A stretch of DNA of 64,000 nt, taken from contig JANCIK010000009.1 of NCBI GenBank assembly GCA_028532985.1, positions 930,001-994,000 on the forward strand, given 5' to 3'. Within the stretch, counting starts at the first letter, position 1; every line of letters begins with the position of its first letter. This DNA is from Stropharia rugosoannulata. Its lineage: Eukaryota; Basidiomycota; Agaricomycetes; Agaricales; Strophariaceae. Shown one piece after another: positions 11,027 to 25,030 of this stretch. Below the pieces are notes generated by a model. The model did no database searches, was not told the DNA's origin, and was given only the letters and a program-made list of their open reading frames with translations. Both the position numbers and the translations under genes were made by a program.

Positions 11027-12173
11027 ACGCCAGATCTTGATGCTATTCCAGTCATGTATACTTTCTGATTTTTGCATACCAACTTTATTATACCATTCCT
11101 GCACTCTAGGGCACCCTCACATAAATAAATCACGACTGTTCTTATGATTTCACGCTTTCATTGTGTATTGCAGCTCTGGGTCTAATATAATTCATTTTAT
11201 TCATCTGTATTTCATCGAGTCAAAATTGGAACTTGCAAGATTATTCTCAGAACAATAAAAAAGTGAGTACTGCACCCATCCTGTGCAGAGATCTTGCCTC
11301 CAGAATGCTCTCGAGCTTTGAACGTGCTGTTCTACGCGGAGCAGTAACAGTTCCCAAACACCAAGCGGAAGATTTTCCAGGATTGTCGCAACTAACTGAA
11401 AGGAGCAGAGTACTGTGTAGGTTGTAGTACGTATCACCCAATTATCACCGGGAACATGCGCACAGGCCCTGTACATCAGATGCCTAAGCTATTCGTTCTC
11501 TGAGTCCCATCATATTTTACTTGGGGTCGACCTATATCAATATCTCAAGAAGTTAAGTCGGTGTAATAGCATGTTAGCTTCCCACTGGGCATTTTGCAAT
11601 ATAAAGTGGAATAATAGGTGCATTGCGCAGCTTCCAGATGTTTCCAATGCATACAATCATCCTTTCAGGGTGTTTTGTGAGTCACGTCAAGGCGGCTTGT
11701 CTAATTTCCCACTGTCAATTGGATGACTGATAAGAAGCATCAAACTATCATATCATTCCAGCATATCTAATGCTTGGAAAGCTAGACGCTTGCATGCTGG
11801 CTGATCACTTGCGACAGCTTGCCACCTTCTAGTTCCACATGCAGTTTTATTGCGTCCGAGACAGTGGAGTGATGAGAATGGGGACGTGTGACTCGGTTAT
11901 TGATCTTTGGGCTTTTCTTGAAGCATACATCAGGACAGTCCAACGGCAACCTCCAGCTTGTGCGAATACATTGTCTATGATAAGTAGGAGTGTATACAGT
12001 AGATTCGGATCCTGTTCTAGTTACGCTAATATCATCTTCATCCTTGCTTTGACCTCGGTCCTATGTACATGCCTCTAATTTTTAGGTCAGATAGTATCTT
12101 CAAGTACCTTATGAGAAACAACCTTCAGTTAACAAACTATACAATAAGTCCGACGTGGGAGAAAAGTGTAATT
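11027..12173. other. Intergenic region between peroxiredoxin and epoxide hydrolase genes
   Basis: About 1.15 kb between the 3' ends of convergent genes. It is AT-leaning with short, unsupported open frames. No repeat or RNA gene was recognised. Confidence 0.5.
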
Positions 12174-13796
12174 CTAATTATAACCTGTCTTTCCTGGAAC
12201 TACGCCAAACGCAGGACCGCCCTTCCCAAACATTTCCCTCAAGTCTTCGACCAATTCGGCCGGCTTTTCTGTGGAGGCGAAATGCCCACCGCTGGCGTGA
12301 TCAGAAATATAAACCACATTAATCTCTTTAAACCATCTAGTGTTGTGAGTTAGTTTAATGCCCTGTTTTCAAGGGAATTCACATGTACCGTCTTGGAGCC
12401 CCAGAGACATCATACGGAAAGAAAGAATATCCGGTGGGTATTGTTGGGCTAGGCAGTGTTGGGAATGGCAATTGTCCGAGCTTATTTGCCATTTCATAGT
12501 AAATTCTCAGTGACGCAGTGGGGCCGGCGCGAGAGAACCAGTAAATGGATACCCAGGTGAGCACTGTTATAGGTTTAATATTAGATGGATACAGACCTTT
12601 CAATTAAGCATGTTCTTACCTTGATCATCATCCCACTTGTAATCACTTCCAGAATAAAGGATGAATTTCTCGTATAACCACGCTAACAGTCCGACAGGCG
12701 AATCGGCGAGACTGTATCCTAGCGTCTGTGGAGCAGTGGCTTGCTCAGCGAAGTACCCGGAGGTCTTTTCAAAATACCAAGCCGAGTGTGCCAAGTCGAA
12801 TTTCTCTCTTTCTGTATATCCGAAAACAAGATCGGCAAGGTATGTCAATGGCTTGCTCGCTAGTGTTGGTGCAGTTGCTCTATAGCAAACGGCATATCAG
12901 ATATTTCTTCTCCGTATAAAACGAGGAACTGATTTACAGGGGAAAATTTGTGTGCCATGCCATGATATATTTATGGCCGTAGTGGGAAGCCATCGTACGA
13001 GTGATCTAACAACACCACAAATAAGCGCCCGTGCATATAAATTTCCCACAAATATTACTTACGATAGATCCCCAATCTCCGCCTTGAGTAACTGCAGAGT
13101 ATCTTAGTTGAATATATCATTAAGTCCAAGTGATATCTACTTACCATATTTATCGTAACCCAAAGTTATCATCAACTTGTGTGCAAGCTAGCGCACCGTG
13201 AGGAAAAGTAAGATGAGAATGTTGTGGCACGTTTCACAGATATGAAGTTTGTATGTATGTACACTCACTTCTGCATACTGACTGTTTGCAAATCCTTTCT
13301 TCCTCGGTGCTTCAGAGAAGCCGTATCCAGGAAGACTGAGCGCGACGACATGGAAAGCAGGAAACTCCGGGGATCCTCTTAGGAGCAACGGAAGAATTTT
13401 CTGAACTTCAAGGAAGCTCCCCGGCCCTAAAAAAATTATTGTAGGGATAGACAAAGACGTGCTAGTACTTTACTTACACCCATGGACAAACATCAAGGGG
13501 ATTGCATCGACCACGTCACTTTTGTGGTGTACATAATGTATATTCAGGTCGCCAAAGCCATCGACATGGATGTCGCGCGTGAACTGAGATAGACTTGAGT
13601 TAATAAGAGCCTCTTGTTTTCTCCAGTCATAGCCGTTTCTCCAATATGAAACCAGACGCCGAATATCTGCGAGAGGCACTCCATAATCCCATCCTGAATC
13701 TTCCAGCTCGTCAGGCAGTATTACTTCAGCTAACTTCAGCTGAAGACGCCGTAATGATTCATCAGAGATATTGACAGTGAAAGATTTCTCAGTCAT
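12174..13796 (-). CDS. Epoxide hydrolase (microsomal type, EHN plus alpha/beta-hydrolase), copy A
   Basis: Hydrolyses epoxides to diols through an Asp-ester intermediate. The first exon starts [20 protein letters not shown] and carries the N-terminal EHN domain ([37 protein letters not shown]). The oxyanion motif HGWPGSF is rebuilt across the first intron. The nucleophile elbow is GGDWGS, with its Asp codon at 13075-13077; the lid and core read [25 protein letters not shown] and [19 protein letters not shown]. The catalytic His lies in [19 protein letters not shown], and the protein ends [10 protein letters not shown]. At least nine exons join without disruption, so it appears intact. It is most similar to copy B in sequence and exon layout, indicating tandem duplication. 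The physiological epoxide is unknown. Confidence 0.88.
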
Positions 13797-14513
13797 GGTT
13801 GTTGAAAGGGTGATTCGGGTAATGTAAGATATAAACTTAGGGCCAGTCTCATTTTATAATTTCCTAACGCAACGAAGATATGGGCCGACTCTTTCTAAGA
13901 ATCGGATGTCCTGAACACGTATGCTCAGCAGCCTCTGAGTAATGTATGTATCACTAAGACTTTTATAGTGACAAAGCGAAATTCGAAATAGGACGTTGAT
14001 TAACAATTGATTCATATGTAGCCTTCTGTATCAAGCGTTTCGCTTGCCGGATGGAGATATTAATTGCCATCATTTCAAGTTGAATCCCTACTACGCCACT
14101 ACGCCTCAGATTAATAAAATCAAATAAAACCTGTAGAGCTGACATGGTACATTATCGATATTTTACGTTTGTTAATGAAAGCACATATCGTGACTTTCGT
14201 CAATAAGGGCTGAGCAACAATGACCAGGAGACTTCTTTATGCAAATCAATCAATCATGGCCAGTCTGATAAATATCACTTCCTAGACACATCTTGGACAT
14301 ATCACGTCATTCGACAATATGGACATGCAATAGTTGGCCGACGCAAATCCGTCAATCCTTTGCGGATCCTTAAGCAACGCCGGCAGAAAACAGTTGCTCA
14401 CTGTCCTTGTAATTTCAGCGTTATTCTATCTTCTTGCCGAGACATTGTCAACGTTATCAATCACGTACGTACCCCGCTTAATATGCACGAGTAAGGAAGA
14501 TAAACAAAGACTT
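13797..14513. promoter_or_regulatory. Promoter region of epoxide hydrolase A
   Basis: 717 bp between the start of copy A and the end of copy B. It contains the 25-nt box at 13935-13959 shared with the copy B promoter and a TTTTATAAT stretch near 13850. No gene is recognised. Confidence 0.5.
13935..13959 (-). promoter_or_regulatory. Conserved box upstream of epoxide hydrolase A
   Basis: A 25-nt segment containing TATCACTAAGA (as read on the plus strand), 139 nt before the start codon of copy A. It matches the segment at 16262-16286 at 23 of 25 positions, in the same orientation and at similar distance from the copy B start. Either a shared cis element or leftover duplication homology. Confidence 0.45.
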
Positions 14514-16139
14514 CTAATCATATCCTGTCTTCCCTGGTACAGCTCCAAATGCAGGCCCACCCTTCCCAAACATTCTTCTCAAATCTCCCACCAACTCTTC
14601 AGGCTTCTCCGTAGAAGCAAAGTGTCCACCGGAGCTATGCTCAGACATAAAGACAACATTCGGTGCTTTAAGCCACCTAAACATTTACGGGTGTCAGTAG
14701 GAGTATGGTCTGAGAATAAAGGGAAGAAATTTAGACATACCGTCTCGGGGTTCCAGCCAAATCGTCGGGAAAGAAGGAATATCCAGTCGGTATGGTAACA
14801 TCTGGGAGGCTTGTAAACGGTTTTGGCCCGAGTTTTTTCACAGCTTCATAGTAAATTCGGAGAGATCCAGTAGGGCCGGCACGAGAGAACCAGTAAATTG
14901 AAACCCAGGTGAGTACTACCGCACTAAATTAACAAGAAATTACTGGCAAAAAAGAAGATGTTTATACCTTCGTCGTCATCCCACTTATAGTCTTTTCCAG
15001 AGTAGAGAACAAATTTCTCGTACAGCCACGCTAAAAGTCCCACAGGCGAATCAGCGAGGCTGTATCCCAGTGTTTGTGGTGCGGTTGCCTGTTCCTGGAA
15101 GTAACCAGCAGTTTTCTCAAAGTACCATGCCGAGCGAGCCATGCTGTACTTCTCTCTCTCGGAGTATCCGAATATAATATCTGCCAGGTATACTAGTGGC
15201 CTAGTTGTCAGTGATGGTGCAGCTGTGCTACATCAAAAGCAAGTATTAGACTATTGCCTTGAGAGAAGACAGAAATTCGTACATCGGCATGTTTGTATGC
15301 CATGCCATGCTATTCTTGTGCCCATAAAGATGAGCAATGGTACGAGTAATCTATTTCTGAGATTAAACACCAGTCATAATCACCTCACCTGCCTTGACTT
15401 ACCACATAGCCCCAATCCCCTCCTTGGGTAACTTAAAGCACCATCATTTAAACGTGTAAGGCAGCGTCTGAAGATGAATATTAAATCTCTTACCATATTG
15501 GTTATAGCCTAAAGCAAGCATTAACTTATGTGCAACCTAGTATGAATCAAAATAGGAATTAGCGTTATACCCTGGTGTAAATTATATCGAAGACAACACC
15601 CACTTCAGCATAATGAGTATGTACAAAGCCTTTCTTTGTTGGACCCTCAGAGAAACCAAACCCAGGATTACTTATTGCGACCACATGGAAAGCAGGAAAT
15701 TCGGAGGATCCTTTCAGAAGCATTGGGAGGATCTGCTGAACTTCCAGAAAGCTGCCAGGCCCTAGTACAGAAAAATGTCATAAATATAGTACAGAAAAAA
15801 TGCAACACCATTGCACTTACAGCCGTGAACAAATAGTAAGGGAATTGCACTGGTCACGTCGCTTTTGTGGTGCACATAATGTATATTGAGGTCCCCAAAC
15901 CCGTCGACTTGAATGTTGCGAGTAAACTGAGATAGACTGGAGTTGATGGTGGCCTCTTGTTTTCGCCAGTCGTAACCACTCTTCCAATAGGAGACTAAAC
16001 GACGGATGTCTGCCAGAGGTGCACCATATTCCCATCCCGCGCCTTCTATCTCGTCAGGAAATCGGACTGTGGCAAGCTTCTGTTGGAGATGATCGAGGGC
16101 TTCATCAGAAATGTTGATAGTGAAAGGTTTTTCGGTCAT
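14514..16139 (-). CDS. Epoxide hydrolase (microsomal type), copy B
   Basis: Paralogue of copy A with the same domain order. It starts [20 protein letters not shown]; the EHN region reads [20 protein letters not shown] and [17 protein letters not shown]. The HGWPG motif is rebuilt over the first intron, the nucleophile elbow is GGDWGY, and the C-terminal block [17 protein letters not shown] supplies the catalytic His. The protein ends [11 protein letters not shown], almost the same as copy A. Exons join in frame and no stop or frameshift was seen. Introns are short with GT-AG ends. The gene is divergent from the nitronate monooxygenase, about 1 kb away, which may allow some shared control. Substrate unknown. 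Confidence 0.88.
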
Positions 16140-17175
16140 CCGAGCGGTTTAGATGCTGTTGCTTGTGGTATGCTATCGCTCCGAATCCACTTTATATTCT
16201 GAGGGACAGACACTTAGGTAATGAATGCCTCCGATTGGCTCTCACACGTTAAACTCAGCTTCTGAATAATGTGTGTATCACTAAGATGTCAAATCATATT
16301 AAGTGATTGAGTAAGCTGGCTATCTACGCATTTAAAGAGATCTGCCTGCCTTCTTCTCTTTAAAAAACTGCGTGTACCGCGTTTGTTCTATACGGAAGTA
16401 CCTTACCGATCTTCCTTGGTAAGCATTGCGGCCATCTTAGGAGAAGTAAGTTTGGTGGATGTGCCGGTGTCAATTGTGTATCCAAGTTCATGTAATTTGA
16501 AACACATCGGAGAAATAGTTGGAGCTAATATTTAGTTATAGTACTATCTACTATATCGTCGCAGCTAGGTTTTTAGAAGTCCAGACGTGCAGACCCTTAT
16601 GTACACCATCTTTGCTGATATTCGGGGTTGCCATTTAAGGCATGGCCGAGGCCTTTTCTGTCTTTCCCGCGAGTAGCTATTATCCCCAAGTCGGGAGCGG
16701 AATCAAAGCTCGAAAATGGGCTGACTTTTTTGCATGTCCGAATCTATTAAAAACTCAACCGAGATAGCATACTACACTCTGCGTTTAGTTTTAACTGCTA
16801 ATGTTTCCCCGCATCACATGACTGAAACATTCGACGCAACAGGAAAATCACGCTCCATTTGACCCCTTAGTCAAACCGCTGGACATGTATATCGTAACGA
16901 TATTCCCAGACGGTGGCGGAGCTTGCTATACGACGTTCTACGACGTGCATTGTCCGACAGGACCCAAATAGGTCCTCATCATCGTCAAACTGAAGGCACT
17001 CAACTTTTGCTTCCGCTCCCTCCAACGGGCGCCGCCAACTAATCAGTTGACAACAGCATCGCACCTCGGATCTCGAGGTAGCCGGACATTATTAGGTCCT
17101 TGTGTTAATACCAGTCGAACAGATATAACTGCCTTCCTTCATCCAACCGCCAGGTCATTGTACACCTCTCCAACC
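16140..17175. promoter_or_regulatory. Divergent intergenic region, epoxide hydrolase B / nitronate monooxygenase
   Basis: About 1 kb between divergent starts, expected to hold both promoters. The conserved epoxide hydrolase box lies at 16262-16286. Unsupported short open frames near 16870-17060 were not accepted as genes. Confidence 0.5.
16262..16286 (-). promoter_or_regulatory. Conserved box upstream of epoxide hydrolase B
   Basis: Second copy of the 25-nt box, 123 nt before the copy B start codon; see 13935-13959. The two differ only at the fifth and twelfth positions. It lies inside the divergent region that also serves the nitronate monooxygenase. Confidence 0.45.
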
Positions 17176-18616
<1,441 letters not shown>

Positions 18617-18741
18617 AGATAATAGTCATGTTGATGTATACTTTGTAATACCATGACCGTGATTTGAAATTAGTATAGCGCAGGTGTACACACTTACTAT
18701 GTACGTCCTTCAAACGGATCTTGAAATCATTTAAGCCTTTA

Positions 18742-18788
18742 TATACTGGCGTTCCATATAAGCCTTTAAAATGGCATATGCCAGTATA
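18742..18788. repeat. Inverted repeat between convergent genes
   Basis: Perfect 9-nt arms TATACTGGC (18742-18750) and GCCAGTATA (18780-18788) with a 29-nt loop that also carries AAGCCTTTA in two copies (18733-18741 and about 18760). It lies between the 3' ends of the nitronate monooxygenase and epoxide hydrolase C. It may act in 3'-end formation; this is only inference. Confidence 0.45.
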
Positions 18789-18851
18789 CGCCCTGCATAA
18801 TATTGAGGTAACTACATAGCTCCTCAGCGTTTTCCCTTTGATTTAATGAGC

Positions 18852-20509
18852 TCAAGCCCTGTAACCACTTGATGTTTCTACTACGCCATACGCCGGACCA
18901 CCTTTACCGAACATTCTTCTTAAATCTGTCACTATCTGTAGTGGCTTCTCGTATGCAGCGAAGTGACCGCCGCTGTCATGCGAGTTTTCGAAAACGAGAT
19001 TCGGGATGTTCAACCATCTACGACGACGACTAATTTATTATCATGTAAAACTTGAATGCCACAAATATGCTCACAGTCTAGGAGACGCTAACAGTTCCTT
19101 TGGGAAGTGTGAAATCCCCATAGGGACTTTAGGTGCTTTCCAGTCCTTCTTCGTCATGTCATGGGCGTTCTCGTAATAAATACGCAAAGACGCTGTAGGT
19201 CCGGACTTGGAAAACCAGTAAAGTGAAACCCAAGTTAGTACTGGAAAACCACATGAATATAAAATAAGCACATTGGATTTGAGGATATGACTTTAGAGCG
19301 TACTTTCATCGTCCGTCCATGGATATGCGTCAGACCAGACGACCAACTTCTCGTATATCCAAGCCAGAAGTCCAACGGGTGAATCGTCGAGGCTGTACCC
19401 AATTGTCTGCGGTTGGGTTGAGTGTTGCACCGCATACCCTCTTCCTTCTGTTCTAAACCACTTAGTGCGTTGCAACCCGTCTTTTTCCGCGGCGGTATAG
19501 GGCGTGATGGCGTGTTTGAGATATTTGAATGGTGATTTGAAGAAAGTCGGCGGACCACTATCACAACACTCAGCCTAAAGACTGGCATACAAGTATAATC
19601 GTGACATACGACATCAGCCAGTTCTCTAGGTTTATATGTGAAGCTCTGCAGTGATTTCCGTATAGAGCCGCAATTCGACTTGAGACCTATATTCAGATAT
19701 TGAGGTCAGTTTGAGATAGGATCAACTCTCGGGTGAGCTACGTACCAGAGTTCCGAGGTCTCCTCCTTGAGTGACTATTCAAATTGTTTAACGTTCAGCG
19801 AGTCACTTGCATTGGTACCAGCGGTTGACGTACCATACTTGTCGTATCCAAGCGATATCATCAATTTGTTCCCAATCTAGCAAACTTATTACCAAAAACG
19901 TTGGAATGTTATCAAAAAGCAGGAAAACAAGTACCTCTGCGAACTGAGTATGCGTGAAACCCTTCTTTCTAGGAGCATCACTAAAGCCATATCCTGGAAG
20001 GCTAAACGTCACTACGTGAAAGCTCGGGTCGTCTGGAGTCGTCTGAACCAGAAGCGGCAATATTTTCCTGACTTCAAAGAATCCGCCGGGCCCTAAGGAT
20101 AGGAGTTCACACGGCCATGAGAATGAGCTTGCAACTGTTTGAAATGATACGGATCTCACTTACATCCATGAATGAAAAGCAACGGAATTGCATTGTCCAG
20201 GTCGCTCCGTTTATGAATGAAGTGGATATTCAGCGTTCCAAATCCATCGACGTCGATGTCCCGCGTGAATTGGGGCAGGATGTCGTTCAGTTCTTTCTCG
20301 TGTGTCCTCCAGTCATAGTCGTCTTGCCAGCGTTTAACGAGCCTCTTGACATCTGAGAGCGGAGCCCCATATGTCCACCCAGCCCCTTCCAATTCATCGG
20401 GGAACCGCGTCAGCGCGAGTCTTGCTTTCAGATCTACAATCTCCCTGTCGGTTACGCCAATAGTGAATGGTCGTGGATGTGAAGGGGGAACAATCTCTGC
20501 TGCTGCCAT
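18852..20509 (-). CDS. Epoxide hydrolase (microsomal type), copy C
   Basis: Third and most diverged member of the group. It starts with a longer leader ([20 protein letters not shown]), then the EHN block [20 protein letters not shown] and [37 protein letters not shown] is rebuilt over the first intron. The nucleophile elbow reads GGDLGTL (Asp codon 19758-19760), where copies A and B have GGDWG. Later blocks include [37 protein letters not shown] and the catalytic His in [13 protein letters not shown]. The C terminus ends [19 protein letters not shown]. Exons join in frame without visible damage. The gene converges on the nitronate monooxygenase with a 235-bp gap. Confidence 0.86.
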
Positions 20510-22419
20510 CAGTAATCACTAGTACTGGCTGAAGAAGAAGTGAGAAATATCGTCAATATTTGCCTTTGGTTTGTCATGGATGTTTTATTTTGGAGGCTCA
20601 ACCCGATGATAATAATCTAAGGAAGTCTAACAAAAATTCCCAAGTTCACGACTCCAACGAAGCGGTGACATTTTGATACGCACGAACTTCGAAAAGTGAT
20701 ATTTGACTCCCGTATCACAGTTTTGGCCAAATACCAGTGCGGATCAACATACATATCTCATACATACTGGCACATCAGGTTGAGGCACAGGCAAGGCACA
20801 GGAGGTTTGCCCATAGAAGATCACTTATAGAGTCAGTTATTTAGCCCGAGCACGCTTTGAACGCGCAGTGTGGACCACCCCTTTGGATCCGAGTTCTTAC
20901 ACGCAAGCTTCACTTCGTTGTTGACAGACCGAAATACAGATGTGGCTTTCCCGAGTAGTGTATAAACTTTATGGGGCAAGTGGGACATTTCAACTTTAGT
21001 GTTATCGCTGATAGAGGCCACGTCTTCCCCAAACAGATGGCTGTAAGATATGTGAGAATAAGGACGCCATCTTGACTTCAAATGCTTTAATCGAGGGTCA
21101 ATCGATCAGGTGATGCCCGACATAAGCGGCTCCCCCGGAGCTGGCCACTTTCCTGTCTACTTGAATCTGCAATGAGTCAAATACATGAATTGACGATAAA
21201 ACTTTGAACTTAAAAAAAATAGGGAATGTATGTTTTGGAAATGTCTGCATCAAATCCGTTCAGTGCCAGACTGTTGACCGTTGAAGCTTGAAGTTTCATA
21301 TTATGTCTATACAGTTCGTGTTAGCATAATTTAGCTTAGCGTAGATGCCTTCCTGTCCTTTTTGCACTGTCCGGTACGGTAAGAGCCGGTCAGAGTTGGG
21401 TCAGAAACAGCTACATACCTTAAACATACCTCCTGCAGTCACCAAAAAGTGCAACCTGGTCGTCGGTTGCAACGTGTCCATCACAATGTGCGCGCTAGTG
21501 AAAGTAACTGATTGATTATGTACAGTTCATGCTCGCAGAGACCCTGTAAGGAAGAGCACGGATCAAAAGAGGGTAAAATAAGTTTGTGTGAAGCGTGGTG
21601 ACTAGTGTAGCACTGGACAATGATGAAGCTAAGGTTTGGTTGAGGTTTGGTCAATATTTGCGCAACTTCCAAATATGGGAGAAAATATGCCAAGTCAGAG
21701 TACACTTTCGCAAGTGACACCCAATGCCCATACTACAGCCGCGGAAGTCAGATTCTTGCAGAATGAAAGGGAAGAACCAGGGGATAAAGAACAATGGAAT
21801 TGATTGCCAAGGGATACTGGATACTATGCCGAAAGCAATACAAGCTTCGAAACATCATTTGCGTTAAAGCTAAAAAAAGGGGACGAGGACGGGGTAAGAG
21901 GAAGGGTGAAGTGAATGGTGAATGTACAAGTATACGAGTACAATACAAGCAGTGCCATATGTCGTCAGGAGAACAGCGGTCCATGAGTGAATTGTATGTA
22001 TGTACAGAGCCGTATCGATATGGGAAAGGTATGGGATGAATATATATGCCTGCATTTGTATGTTTATTGCATCATTGGGCGTCGCGCATAGCGTGCTAGA
22101 AGACCGCCGACCGACCACGCGGGGGTTAGGTAGGGCTTGGTGGTGGTTGGGTTAGCAAAAGTCGGGATCGGCAGACGACAGCTAATTCGTCGAAAGGTCA
22201 TGATAATGGCCGAGCTTGACAATAGATATAGAACGAAGACGAAAATCGTATGAGAAAAAAACATTGGGCCCAAATCAAAAATGTGAACGATGAATGAAAA
22301 CAAGAAGAAGCAGAGTAAACCGGTTACAGGGAAAAGCAGCAAGAGAACAGGGCATTTAGGGTGGGGGCTTGTCGATTAAACCCGGTGTACACCCCCTGCT
22401 GATACTACGAAAGCGCTAA
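20510..22419. other. Intergenic region between epoxide hydrolase C and PP2C
   Basis: About 1.9 kb without a recognised gene. It should hold the epoxide hydrolase C promoter at its left and the PP2C 3' UTR at its right. The copies A/B promoter box was not found here. The minus-strand open frame at 20833-21081 has no recognisable domain. Confidence 0.5.
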
Positions 22420-24539
22420 TCACGCTTTCATAGGCTCCGGTATTTCGATAACGGGTGTCTGGTGTGCTTCCAAGATCTCCTTTGCGTCGGCGGTCGACAT
22501 TTTTGAAGGTGAAAGCGGTCCATCTACAAGCCGAGATACACGAGTCAGCAAAACCCATCCCGAACTAAACCTCCCTTAGGCCATAGGCGACAACAAGTGC
22601 AGAGAGAGTCAGAATCCAAAGGTAATACTCACTTGCAACGGGCTTAGGCTCCTCCACGGGCGGTTCGGCGTCCATGTCTGAATCCTCATCCATGCCGGCT
22701 GCTGTTTCTTCTTCCTCCCCCTTCTCGAATTCTTCAAGCCGCTCCCGGAGGCTTTTCGTCGGATCGGGGCTCTCCCGTCCGAGGCCCAGCGTCTTGCTGA
22801 AAAATGAGCGGCTGCCCAAGGCCTCCTCCTCACTCTCCTCCTCCTCCTCTTCCTCTTCGCTATCCTCATTACCGAACATGAGCTGGCCGTCATCGCTCAT
22901 AATACTACCTCCGGGCATGTACGAGATCCCGTTCCCAGAGATAGTCGAAACGCTTAAGCCATACCGCCGAAGAAATTCTTCTTGGCCAGCAAATAGGCTC
23001 CTATTGTTATTGTTATCCTCCACTGGGGCTTCCGCTCGGGCACGGGCTTGCGCTTCCTGTGCCTCCCGCCTCGCGCGGAAGGAAAGCACTCGGCTCTGTG
23101 CATATAATTGCGGGACCGCAGTGGGCGTTTTGTACCCATACCCTGAATTGACCCGCTCTTTGATCCATGAATACCATTCTTCCTTTGTTCGTCCATGTGT
23201 GATGGCGACGATGAGGATAGTCATATTGTCGCAGCCGATTCCCTGATTAGAGGTGGTGTCGGGTGCGAGACAGTGTTCAAATATGTTTGCAGCGATGTCT
23301 GTGAGCTCGGTGCCTTGCGACACTTGGTATCGAACAAAGTCTACAACTGCTTGGGAGGACAGGCAGTCCCATATACCTAAAATAACCTGTTCAACATTAT
23401 ACTTAACTGCGATAGTGAGGGTACGGACCGTCGCAGGCCAAGACCAAAAATTCATCCTCTTCGGACATTTCATGACATGTTATGTCAGGATTTGCGGTTA
23501 TGATCTGGCTCTCGGGACCTAGCGAGTAGTTCTTCTTAAACTCGAAGTCTCCCAAAGCCCGCGATAGAGCGAGGTTGCCTAAGTATCGATAAATAAAATG
23601 AAACAAGAGATAAGAACCAGATAAACACACCGTTTACTCGGCCATATTCAATGTAACCGCCGGCTCCAGCAATTCGTGACCGTTCGGCTGATGATTGTCA
23701 GCTCGCCACGCTGCATGAAAAACGAGATATGCTCACTTTCGCTGGTCGGCTTGTGGTCAAAACTCAAGGGCTTCACCTGGCCCTTGACAGCAAGGACTGC
23801 TCTCGAATCGCCAGCGTTGGCCTGTGCTGAGTGAGAAAGGCACTAGATAGCGAATGGGAGCAGACATACGACATAAATCTTGTTATCGTGAGTTACTAGG
23901 GCGGCAACGGCGGTGCACCCAGATGGATCCCGTGTATGCGCTGGATCTAGGAACATAAGAAACAACCGCGATTGCGAGAGGCAGGTGACGGACTAGCCAG
24001 CAGATCCTCGTCTGTGCCCAAGAATGCTCTCTTCAAGCCCTCTCCATAATCGCCCTTTTTGTATGCCTCCTCGTTGACAAGTCGTTTGTGCACATTCTGG
24101 CCAGCAAACTTGGCAACAGTGGACCCTGAAAAGGGAAAACCGCACTAAATATGCATGATTACTGGGATTAGCAAGAAATCGACGCACCACCGTGGCCATC
24201 GTACACAGCGAAAAAAGTATTGCTGTTGTCAGGTTTGCCGTCGAGATCAAGCACGGCGGCGTGGGCATCCTCCATGCCTGCACAAAGCCGTCAGATACGC
24301 TTCGCCGGAGCCCACTGGGCCTGGAAGATGCTCACTTATTCTCCATCCTTGCATTTCGGACACAACGAAAAAAAATCGATCATTGGAGCCTGTGTCCGTT
24401 ATCTTCTTGGTCACTGGGAGCAGCATAAGATTCCGAGCAGCAGGTAATTGGAAAGAAGGACAAACTCGGTGAGGAAAGAGTTTGACCCTGGAAAAATGAG
24501 CTCGTGCGATCTAAGGGAGACGAGGCGATGGCGTACCAT
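22420..24539 (-). CDS. PP2C-type (PPM) Ser/Thr protein phosphatase, Ptc2/Ptc3-like
   Basis: Metal-dependent Ser/Thr phosphatase; yeast Ptc2/3 relatives act in stress-MAPK and checkpoint pathways. Exon 1 is only the ATG (24537-24539), followed by a 49-nt intron (24488-24536); exon 2 begins GQTLSSP, giving MGQTLS, a possible N-myristoylation signal. Catalytic motifs in order: SEMQGWRIS joined to [68 protein letters not shown] and [14 protein letters not shown], with the metal-binding Asp residues present. A long acidic, Ser/Glu-rich C-terminal extension follows (Glu run near 22830-22865), and after a last intron the protein ends [18 protein letters not shown]. The domain is intact. The extension is probably regulatory; its role is unknown. 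Confidence 0.9.
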
Positions 24540-25030
24540 ATTGATCTAAGCTCGGCGTAGGAGACAGGATAAAAGTGGTATCTGTGTGTGTTATGGGGAC
24601 GGGTCAGAAAGGGAATGAGCAGGCAAGATGGGGGTTGTGAGGGGTTGTGGGTGGAGTGGACTGGACGATGATTGTGTACCCTAATCCCGCTTCGATGCAC
24701 AGCCGAATTGCATCACAGAGCGTGTTTATCCCTGTTTACGTCTCTCCATTCTATCAAATTTCCGCTCATCCAGTGCAAGAGCACGGGCCCATGTACATGT
24801 GTTATTCAACTCTCAATCAACTCTATGAAACTAGTATATCGTTTTTGTTTGAACAAACCTCAAGCGCACCGAGCTTGTTTTAACCACAACGATCAGCATA
24901 CAAACTTTGTACAAACTAGATTGAACCAATTCGCCGAAGTGTTTTTTATTATTATTCGCTCATCACAAACCAAATAACGAATTCATTCAATATTAATACA
25001 ATGTAAGAAATTTCATATAGGCTGAATGTC
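24540..25030. other. Intergenic region between PP2C start and transporter end
   Basis: 490 bp holding the PP2C promoter and the transporter 3' region. No gene was recognised. Confidence 0.5.
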
